Shown one piece after another: positions 55,615 to 64,000 of a stretch of 64,000 nt of DNA (position 1 is its first letter; each line of letters begins with the position of its first letter). A program made the position numbers and the translations under genes. The stretch is from NCBI RefSeq assembly GCF_000004195.4, contig NC_030681.2, forward strand, positions 139,806,006 through 139,870,005, written 5' to 3'. The DNA comes from Xenopus tropicalis. Taxonomy: Eukaryota > Chordata > Amphibia > Anura > Pipidae. A model generated the notes under the pieces. It was not told the DNA's origin. It did no database searches and saw nothing but the letters and a program-made list of their open reading frames with translations.

Positions 55615-56110
55615 GGGCTCATTTTCATCTCCAATCACTGTGGACAACTTGTGATTTTGTGCAAAAAAAACACTTTCATTGAAGTTACTTGTATCAAAAG
55701 GTGCTCCTTGCCCCTATGTATAGTTGTGCTCAGTGATGCTTTCTCCTTCCAGCCTTCTGTTCCCAATCCAGCCCTGCTGCGCCTATTGATGCAAGGAATC
55801 CTGGAGCTACTGCCACCTCCTGACCAGGCCCAGGCTTCCCTCAGTGCCCTGCGTCAATAGGCACAGCACAGTTGTGCCGAAATAAAAGGGTGCACAAATC
55901 ACACACACACTGACCACTGGAAAGCACAGCAGGCATACTTTGAAAATATTTAGGATGAAAGCGTGCTTAGTTGTGCCTGTTTTGGCGAATTGGACACAAC
56001 TGCGGTAGACACAGGGCAATAGCATGAAGAGAATAGCCCTTCTGCATCTGCAATGACACTGGAATTCTGGGAAATGCGCTCAGAATTGCACACTGCGTTA
56101 AGGTAAGTGA
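55615..56110. repeat. dispersed repeat (CTGCTGCGCCTATTG family)
   Basis: Second copy of the repeat at 5320-5715: AAGGTGCTCCTTGCCCC, CTGCTGCGCCTATTGATGC, GCCACCTCCTGACCAGGCCC, GCGTCAATAGGCACAGCAC. Encodes nothing credible. Confidence 0.5.
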
Positions 56111-56141
56111 ACGCACCCTTAAAACTGATGACATCATTAAA

Positions 56142-57148
56142 CATCAGGTATCGACCCATTATCCAGAATGCTCGGGACCTGGGGTTTTCCGGATAAGGGA
56201 TCTTTCTGTAACTTGGATCTCCATAACTTAAGTTTGTTAAATACATTTAAACATTGAATAAACCCAATAGGACTGTTCTGCCCCCAATAAGGGGTAATTA
56301 TATCTTAGTTGGGATCAAGTACAGGTACTGTTTTATTATTACAGAGAAAAGGGAATCATTTAACCATGAAATAAACCCAATAGGGCTGTTCTGCCCCCAA
56401 TAAGGGGTAATTATATCTTAGTTGGGATCAAGTACAGGTACTGTTTTATTATTACAGAGAAAAGGGAATCATTTAACCATTAAATAAACCCAATAGGGCT
56501 GTTCTGCCCCCCAATAAGGGGTAATTATATCTTAGTTGGGATCAAGTACAGGTACTGTTTTATTATTACAGAGAAAAGGGAATCATTTAACCATTAAATA
56601 AACCCAATAGGGCTGTTCTGCCCCAATAAGGGGTAATTATATCTTAGTTGGGATCAAGTACAGGTACTGTTTTATTATTACAGAGAAAAGGGAATCATTT
56701 AACCATGAAATAAACCCAATAGGGCTGTTCTGCCCCCCAATAAGGGGTAATTATATCTTAGTTGGGATCAAGTACAGGTACTGTTTTATTATTACAGAGA
56801 AAAGGGAATCATTTAACCATTAAATAAACCCAATAGGGCTGTTCTGCCCCCAATAAGGGGTAATTATATCTTAGTTGGGATCAAGTACAGGTACTGTTTT
56901 ATTATTACAGAGAAAAGGGAATCATTTAACCATTAAATAAACCCAATAGGGCTGTTCTGCCCCAATAAGGGGTAATTATATCTTAGTTGGGATCAAGTAC
57001 AGGTACTGTTTTATTATTACAGAGAAAAAGGAAATCATTTTTAAAATGTATAATTATTTGCTTATAATGGAGTCTATGGGAGAAGGCCTTTCCATAATTC
57101 GGAACTTTCTGGATAATGGGTATCCGGATAATGGATCCCATATCTGCA
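56142..57148 (-). mobile_element. TACAGG MITE with 113-bp array (copy 8)
   Basis: CATCAGGTATCGACCC at the left and GATCCCATATCTGCA at the right, both slightly decayed. About seven units (56255-57030), some 111, 112 or 114 bp because of variation in a C run (CCCC to CCCCCC). Confidence 0.88.
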
Positions 57149-57682
57149 ATTCTTTATTAAATCTTCTACATATCAACATATATTTCTGTTGGGGCAGCTG
57201 AAATAATACAATTTACTGCTTTACTAGCTAAAAAGGCAACACTTGGACCTACTGAATAAAGTGTGACATATATCATATTAGTCAGAGGAGAAAGCGATCT
57301 CTGCATCAAAATGCCATCTCCACTCCGCAGTGATTATCTGCCGACTTGCTGCATTGCCTGATAATAACCTGCTCTATCCAATAGATATTGCTTTTGTATT
57401 ACTTTTTTTTTCCCTTGCAGCATACAAGCAAGCCCTGAAATAGATTGCACGGCATCTTCCTAGAATAATACGGTGATGACCAAAGATACAGAGCACCCTC
57501 TAGTGAAAATAGTAAAGGGAAAGCTAGCACTTTCTTAAACACTGTCTTCCTATGCACCAAATTCCTTGTGATAAAGAACTGCATTCTACTGCAGATGATT
57601 CCTCTCTCATGATATTGCCAGTAGCAGCAATCTACATTCTGCGTGTCCTATTTATACCTATGTGGGACTGTACATGCTATGC
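57149..57682. other. no gene or repeat recognised
   Basis: Unassigned. T9 and T-rich runs near 57400. Confidence 0.4.
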
Positions 57683-57690
57683 TATCTCAG

Positions 57691-58324
57691 CAGGGCCGGA
57701 TTTACCTTTGGAGCTCCCCTAGGCCCACCTGCTGTGCCGCCCCCCCCCCTTTTTTTTTTTTTTAATTTGTTTAAGCATTTCTTTAAAATCTGTTTGGTTC
57801 ACATTACTACGTTAGCAGACAGCTCAGCAGCATTATTATTATTTTTATAATGAATTTAACCTACCAACTGAACTGAGGAAAAAAACAGGTACACAGGTCA
57901 GAACTGTAACTGTGTCCCTGCTACTGTACTAAGCAACCTGCGCTTTCAGAGTTCTCGTTGCAGATAGATTCACATGAATGCACGCTGTTTTAGTGGTGGT
58001 GCTGCCTCTCCCTTCTGTGCGCGCTGTGCACGGCTCCCAAAAATAAGTACTTGTAGGGCCACGCTGCGCACAGAGTGACGTAACGACGCGTGTGCATGGC
58101 GTGATGACGTCACCGACCAGGAAGTAGATGCGCACGGCAGTTTTCGGAGTTGGGGCGGCCGAGCAAGATGTTATTTAACTATTTTATGCGCCGCTGCCTG
58201 CCGCCCACCACAAATAAAGAACACGCACAGCACCCAGTTGATGTTAGGGGCGCCTGTTTGCCGCCCCTAACATCTTGCCGCCCTAGGCCCGGGCCTTGGG
58301 AGCCTCTCCCAAAATCCCGGCCTG
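57691..58324 (+). mobile_element. hAT-like element with perfect 8-bp TSD, GC-rich
   Basis: Starts CAGGGCCGGATTTAC and ends AAATCCCGGCCTG, flanked by TATCTCAG at 57683-57690 and 58325-58332. CCCTAGGCCC near both ends. The interior 58000-58160 is CpG-rich with TGACGTCA at 58105-58112. No transposase. Confidence 0.93.
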
Positions 58325-58329
58325 TATCT

Positions 58330-58614
58330 CAGCACAAGTATGAAATACAGGGAAAACTGTATCTAGAGCCGATAGTCTTAGATTGAATAGAAAGTGGTGG
58401 GAGATGAGATGCTGTTTAATAAGTTACAACTAGGGTTGCTACCTTTTTTTCTTTTATTACCAGCCTTAAGTTTGCAGGTAGGGTCAATTGGGGGTGGGCA
58501 GTGGCATAACTTGTTCCTGCCGGGCCTCCCTATGAAAAATCTTCTAAGGGGCCCTGGAACAGACCCTCCATCCCCCCCGCCCCACTCCCAGGCCCACTTG
58601 CGCTGCATCTCCAT
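58330..58614. other. no gene or repeat recognised
   Basis: Short frames only. GCAGTGGCATAACTTG with GGCCTCCCTATGAAAA hints at an old MITE fragment. Confidence 0.35.
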
Positions 58615-58800
58615 TATTTATGCCATTATTTATATAGCGCTACTTATGTACTGTACTGTACAGCAGAACAATACATTAATAGAACTAACAGAGGTTATTG
58701 CAATAATAAATACAAATAAATACCAAGTATGACAATAAATACAAAGCAGAGTTGCATTAAAGATTGAACAGAGGTCCCTGCTACATTTCTTTATGCTCTG
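58615..58800 (+). repeat. dispersed retroposon-like repeat, third copy, partial
   Basis: TATTTATATAGCGCTACTTA, TGTACTGTACAGCAGAACAA and CAGAGGTCCCTGC match the left part of 17636 and 22137. Confidence 0.55.
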
Positions 58801-58905
58801 ACCAAGAGACCTGGAGGAGACCTGACCCCTGTTACACTGTTTTGAGAGCCTGACCAAGAGAACAAAAAAGGAATAAACAATCTCTGCTTTGGAATATGTA
58901 ATGAA

Positions 58906-59275
58906 TAGTGATGAGCGAATCTGTCCTGTTTCGGTTCACAGTAAAATTCGCAAAACGGCGAAAAATTTGCGAAACGGTGAAAAATTTGCCAAACGCATTT
59001 GTCCCACTTTTTTTTTGTCGCCCGCGTCTTTTTTGTCACCCGCTGCACTTTTTTTTACGCGACCGCACTCAATTTGACACGACCACAGGCGATTTGACGT
59101 AACCACACCCTTTTGTGCCGTGACCACGCCCAATTTGACGATCGACATAAAAATTCTGCGCAACTAATTTTTCTGGGACGAATTTTCATGGAAGTTTCAC
59201 GAAACAATTCGCCAATGGCGAAATGCAGAAATTCGCTGCAAATCCATGCCTGGCGAAAAAATTCCTTAATCACTA
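58906..59275 (-). mobile_element. TAGTGATG hAT-like MITE with perfect 8-bp TSD
   Basis: TAGTGATGAGCGAATCTGTC to GAAAAAATTCCTTAATCACTA, flanked by GTAATGAA at 58898-58905 and 59276-59283. The middle (59010-59135) repeats CGACCACAC-like words at about 20-bp spacing. This confirms the 8-bp duplication seen at 24048. Confidence 0.93.
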
Positions 59276-59357
59276 GTAATGAATGTATATTGCAATGTTG
59301 CTTAAAAGTATCCTTGTGCAAAAAATGAAACATTTTGGGTGTAGGACCCTTTTAACT

Positions 59358-59460
59358 GTTACATAGTTACATAGGGTTGGAAAAAGACCAGTGTACATCA
59401 AGTTCAACCCTTCCAAGTAAACCCAGCACACCTAACCTACACCTACCAATCTATACTGTA
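59358..59460 (-). mobile_element. CR1-type LINE 3' tip
   Basis: GTTACATAGTTACATAGGG tail, then AGTGTACATCAAGTTCAACC and CCCAGCACACCTAACC. About 100 bp of 3' UTR only. Confidence 0.75.
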
Positions 59461-60235
59461 TATGAATGGTCTCATTCAAATTCTCTTGTTAACCTTCCTG
59501 CGCTGCTGTGTGTCTCTGTGATAGATCTCTGTTTTTCAGAGGCATTTCAGATCGGTTAGTTGCCCGCGATAGCAGAGATCTATCATGGCCGACTGAACCG
59601 CTCCGTGGGTCCTTAGTCTGAAAGTATATTATCCCCTTTCCATTAATGAATCAGTTTGACAGCCTAAATAAACTATTTCTCCTGCTCTAGCCTTCTGATT
59701 CCAACATGAGGGAAAAAAATGTTAGGTTGAAGAAGCACAATAATAAACCATTAATTTCTCACAAATATAAAGAATACAATAGGCCTGTTTGTGAAAAGCA
59801 CTGCAGAATATGTCAGTGTTCTATAAAGTATAATATTAATTATAATAAAAAGAATTATTAAGCAGCCACTAGTTTGGGTTTATGTTTCTATCAGTGACAG
59901 ATTCCCAGCACGTTGCTCCAATGTTTCTATAGTTGAACCAGATATTTCAGCAAAACGAGTCTTCTCAAAGTTCTGCTTTGTAGTCTTCTAACCTTCGGCA
60001 GTGAAATTCTGTTCAAAGCTTCTACTGGAATGTTCTGAAATCTCAGTTCCCCCATTGTTTCAAAGTTTTAGCTTTTAAATATGTCAGTTTTCTAAATGCA
60101 AAATCCCTTTGTTTAGAAGACCTCCTTGCTTTGTGCTCCAAAAGGTTACCGGAAAGAGTAAAACTAGTTTCAATTCTACTGATTAATATAAGAAACATAA
60201 CCGCAATGAATAATTACAGGGAACATTGCATTTAT
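59461..60235. other. no gene recognised; one short inverted pair
   Basis: TGTGATAGATCTCTG and CAGAGATCTATCATGG form an inverted pair at 59517-59588. Otherwise unassigned. Confidence 0.4.
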
Positions 60236-60345
60236 ATCACATAAAACAGTCCATATGTAAAACAATGCTACATCTAAATAAAGCAATTTAATAGGTTACT
60301 TATTGTAATAAAAACTATCTGCTGGCTATGAATTTTCAATGGTTT
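60236..60345 (-). mobile_element. T2-type MITE, subfamily A, fragment
   Basis: CATATGTAAAACAATGCTAC, CATCTAAATAAAGC, then AATAGGTTACTTATTGTAAT and AACTATCTGCTGGCTATG. The middle of the element is deleted. Confidence 0.65.
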
Positions 60346-60585
60346 TTTGAATGTATCTCACTCTCTGTTTATAATCACTAGGGAATAGGGTGCCAAGCAG
60401 CATGGCAGCATCTACTATCAGATGATTTGCTTGGGGACTAATTCCCTCTACTACAGTCATATCTAAAGATGAAAAGAAGAAAATCCTGTTATTCTGCCTT
60501 TGGCCACAGGGAGCTTATGCAATGACAGTCCCTGTCACTCTTGACTATGAAAAGTGGGCAAATCAAATTGATTTAGTAATAGTGA

Positions 60586-60780
60586 TGAGTGAAACTGCCT
60601 TGTTGGAGTCAATGGGCATTATTTCTCATGTCAAATGCTTTGGAGTCAATGGTTGTTTTTTCTCTCACCAAATGCTTTGGAGTCAAAGGGCATTTTTCAT
60701 TTTATTTTTCTCATGCCAAATGCATTGGGGTCAGTGGGTGTTTTTTTTCTCATGCCAAATGCATTGAGGGCAGTTTACAG
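60586..60780 (+). mobile_element. TAGTGATG-like MITE end followed by a short array
   Basis: ATAGTGATGAGTGAAACTGC is followed by four units based on CAAATGCTTTGGAGTCAATG with TTTTTTCTCATGC between (spacing roughly 35-50 bp). The overlapping 81-aa and 117-aa frames are array artefacts. Confidence 0.55.
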
Positions 60781-61369
60781 TGGTTAATCATTATAAGTTA
60801 TAATTCTGATATCATGTCAGTTGTCCAAGAGGCAGTCTATTGGTTTAGCATTGAAGAAACAGAAGGAGGATTCTCTACAAAGGAATTCATGAGTAAGGAA
60901 CGGCATAATAGAAAGGTAAAAGGTAGGATACAGCAGCAGTAATTGGTGGTGTGGACAAGGTGGTGGCCTAGGATCAATGGAGGAGTTGGCCCAAATGTAT
61001 AGAAACAATAAACACAAGTGAGGCGATGTAGTCAACAGCATTGGAATTAATGACTTTGAAAATCATTAGAAAGATTTTGAAATTATCAGTTGCTTAATGG
61101 GAAGCCACTATAAAAACTGGAACAGCAGCTTGTACAAATAATATGGTTTTTATTGTTTCTAGAAGCTGGTCAACTCCAGAATGTGGGTAACATGGTAGAA
61201 GGGTATTTTAGCAGCTGATCAATGCCACAGAATGGGATGGACCAAGTGCTGGTAATTTCTTTTTGTTTTTCGTGTACAAATTGTAGCCAAATAACTTCTA
61301 GTAGCCACTCAGCATTTAGAACAAGGAACTACTTACAGGTGTATGTTATTGAGTTCTCACTAGAGCCCC
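60781..61369. other. no gene or repeat recognised
   Basis: Unassigned. Confidence 0.4.
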
Positions 61370-61613
61370 TTAGTGTTGGACTGGCCCACCAGGAAACCAT
61401 GAAAACTCCCGGTGGGCCCTCCTGCTCCTACTATTTGGCCTGTTTCATGGTCATTCCCTATTTCTGAATGGGAACAAAGAGAAAAAATAGATGGAAGGAT
61501 AGTAAATAAAAGAGACTAGGAGAATTAAGTGGTTGAGTGAGGAAAGGAGGAAAAATAGTTTGAAGAGTGGGGCCCAAGGTTTTCTGGTGGGCCCCTTACT
61601 ACTTAGTCACAGT
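61370..61613 (-). mobile_element. hAT-like MITE, diverged
   Basis: TTAGTGTTGGACTGGCCCAC at the left and AAGGTTTTCTGGTGGGCCCC with AGTCACAGTG at the right. Interior words CGGTGGGCCCTCCTGCTCCT and CATGGTCATTCCCTATTTCT match 17809-18070 in reverse. Target duplication unclear. Confidence 0.75.
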
Positions 61614-62334
61614 GTTTGCTGGGGGACTTGACTTTAATTGCACTATAGACTTGGAATGCTAATAGGCAGTGTAGGGGCCTAGACATGGCATGTGAGCTTA
61701 CATACTTTGGCCAAGGTTTGGTACGAACACCTCATTTTTGTAAAAATTATTTCTATGGACAAACCGTGTGCTGGAAACCTTTCTCCTTCTTTTTGAACAG
61801 CAGAGGAGCCTGTTAAATTAAAAAGGGTACCGCCCCTGTTTTTAATTGGACCAATTATTACCGTCTATCTGCAAACTTTTTTTGTTACACGCTGAAGCCT
61901 CTAATAATCTGCTCCTCAGATCAGTGCATGAAATTAGGCCACGAGGAAAGGACTGAGAGAAATGGAGGGATGATAGAACCTGATCATTGGGTTAAATACA
62001 GTATGTACATTATGTACTGAGCTCATTTATTTTCTGCACTTTTACTGCTGACATAAAGAATGGCCTAGAAAGCAAGCTGTCCGTATATACACACGGCACT
62101 ATATTATATAATCTTATTGAGGCTGAAATGGACTCTGCGTTACTGCAAAGCGATAGAGACATTATATAAAACTGAACAGGGCTTAGAGCAGCTGAATTTA
62201 AAGTTATGCATACAGAACCAAGTAAATTTCATATAAAATATCCGGACAATAATTAGATTCCAAATTAAATAATCCAGGAATAATTAAAATGGCTGTGGCG
62301 CCAACTGCCAGATAATTTTGGCAATGGATAATAA
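61614..62334. other. no gene or repeat recognised
   Basis: Unassigned. Confidence 0.4.
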
Positions 62335-63538
62335 AACATTCCCTTTTCTCTGTAATAATAAAACAGTACCTGTACTTGATCCCAACTAAGATATAATTAA
62401 TCCTTATTGGGGGCAGAACAGCCCTATTGGGTTTATTTCATGGTTAAATGATTCCCTTTTCTCTGTAATAATAAAACAGTACCTGTACTTGATCCCAACT
62501 AAGATATAATTACCCCTTATTGGGGGCAGAACAGCCCTATTGGGTTTATTTAATGGTTAAATGATTCCCTTTTCTCTGTAATAATAAAACAGTACCTGTA
62601 CTTGATCCCAACTAAGATATAATTACCCCTTATTGGGGGCAGAACAGCCCTATTGGGTTTATTTAATGGTTAAATGATTCCCTTTTCTCTGTAATAATAA
62701 AACAGTACCTGTACTTGATCCCAACTAAGATATAATTACCCCTTATTGGGGGCAGAACAGCCCTATTGGGTGTATTTCATGGTTAAATGATTCCCTTTTC
62801 TCTGTAATAATAAAACAGTACCTGTACTTGATCCCAACTAAGATATAATTACCCCTTATTGGGGGCAGAACAGCCCTATTGGGTTTATTTCATGGTTAAA
62901 TGATTCCCTTTTCTCTGTAATAATAAAACAGTACCTGTACTTGATCCCAACTAAGATATAATTACCCCTTATTGGGGGCAGAACAGCCCTATTGGGTTTA
63001 TTTCATGGTTAAATGATTCCCTTTTCTCTGTAATAATAAAACAGTACCTGTACTTGATCCCAACTAAGATATAATTACCCCTTATTGGGGGCAGAACAGC
63101 CCTATTGGGTTTATTTCATGGTTAAATGATTCCCTTTTCTCTGTAATAATAAAACAGTACCTGAACTTGATCCCAACTAAGATATAATTACCCCTTATTG
63201 GGGGCAGAACAGTCCTATTGGGTTTATTTCATGGTTAAATGATTCCCTTTTCTCTGTAATAATAAAACAGTACCTGTACTTGATCCCAACTAAGATATAA
63301 TTACCCCTTATTGGGGGCAGAACAGCCCTATTGGGTTTATTTAATGGTTAAATGATTCCCTTTTCTCTGTAATAATAAAACAGTACCTGTACTTGATCCC
63401 AACTAAGATATAATTACCCCTTATTGGGGCAGAACAGCCCTATTGGGTTTATTTAATGGTTAAATGATTCCCTTTTCTCTGTTTTATCTGGAAAACCCCA
63501 GGTCCTGAGCATTCTGGATAATGGGTCCTATACCTGTA
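62335..63538 (+). mobile_element. TACAGG MITE with 113-bp array (copy 9, longest)
   Basis: About ten full units, nearly identical, from 62338 to 63475. The right end GGATAATGGGTCCTATACCT then GTA is preserved, but the left terminus is missing and the array starts directly in unrelated DNA. The first unit has the variant ATTAATCCTTATTGG that is last in copies 1 and 2. Confidence 0.9.
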
Positions 63539-64000
63539 CCAAAACCAAGCTCCTCCCTTGGCTGAGGTATTATTCTATCCTACAATGGAACAGAAACATA
63601 GAATTATGGGCAACCCCCGAGACAGATTTATACATCTTGGGGGGGGAAAAAACGTGATTGCGGGACAAAAGGCAAACAACTCAGAATAGTCAGGGCCATG
63701 TTTTTTCATTGAAGAAGTCGTATTAGTTTAATTACTTTCAATGAGGCTGGAAATCTTGAAAAATTAAGTCAATTCCCACTGACTACAATAGAAACCCAGC
63801 AGCTTTTACTTGCTGAGTTTTTTCTTAGGACTTTTTACATTTTTTTCCTTTGTTAAACCTCGACTATTTTTGTTTCCACAAATCAATAAGGAAACACAAG
63901 CTTGAATTTTGATAAATCTGCCCTTAAACCACTCATACCAATGGAGAATGCTTCTAGAAAGGCAATATAGCAGCTCCCTGTTAAGCATACCAATAGATAT
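63539..64000. other. no gene or repeat recognised
   Basis: Unassigned to the window end. A 60-aa minus frame at 63806-63988 is not supported. Confidence 0.4.

Overview
The window looks like non-coding vertebrate nuclear DNA from a frog, most probably Xenopus. The evidence is the repeat content: TTAA-flanked T2-type MITEs (AGG start, ACTATACCCCC internal motif), numerous hAT-like non-autonomous elements with 8-bp target duplications, CR1-type LINE 3' ends with 8-bp tails, a Tx1/L1-type LINE fragment, and MITEs that carry internal minisatellites. The genus assignment is inferred from family knowledge; no diagnostic gene is present.

Layout. 0-2 kb: one possible terminal coding exon on the minus strand (67-612), then a long GATA microsatellite. 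2-12 kb: four TACAGG-ended MITEs whose cores are 113-bp tandem arrays, T2 MITEs, and a TA-flanked element. 12.9-13.5 kb: a probable solo LTR. 14-21 kb: three different MITE-borne arrays (22 bp, 52 bp, 52 bp), a retroposon split by a hAT-like element, and a decayed L1-type ORF2 end. 22-32 kb: T2 MITEs, one split by a hAT-like element with a perfect 8-bp duplication, a 1.6-kb hAT-like element filled by a 31/32-bp array, and the largest 52-bp array inside a 1.9-kb Harbinger-like element. 33.4-33.9 kb: a 476-bp retroposed insert beginning with the first 55 nt of U2 snRNA. 34-43 kb: more hAT/T2/TACAGG MITEs, a 700-bp tandem segmental duplication, and the 3' end of a CR1-type LINE with a readable RT C-terminus. 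43.7-46.1 kb: a long foldback and a 63/72-bp minisatellite. 47-64 kb: a TA-flanked element holding a GC-rich hairpin, two Penelope-like tails with hammerhead-like motifs, TTAA-flanked palindromes, further hAT copies, and two more 113-bp arrays, one of about 10 units.

I find no convincing complete protein gene. The long open frames in the 24-27, 30 and 45 kb regions are tandem repeats whose period or super-period is a multiple of three, or that lack stops in every frame. The unifying theme is that at least six different MITE families here have each turned part of their interior into a tandem array, while some sister copies in the same window remain unexpanded. Nested insertions with readable target duplications let part of the insertion order be read directly.
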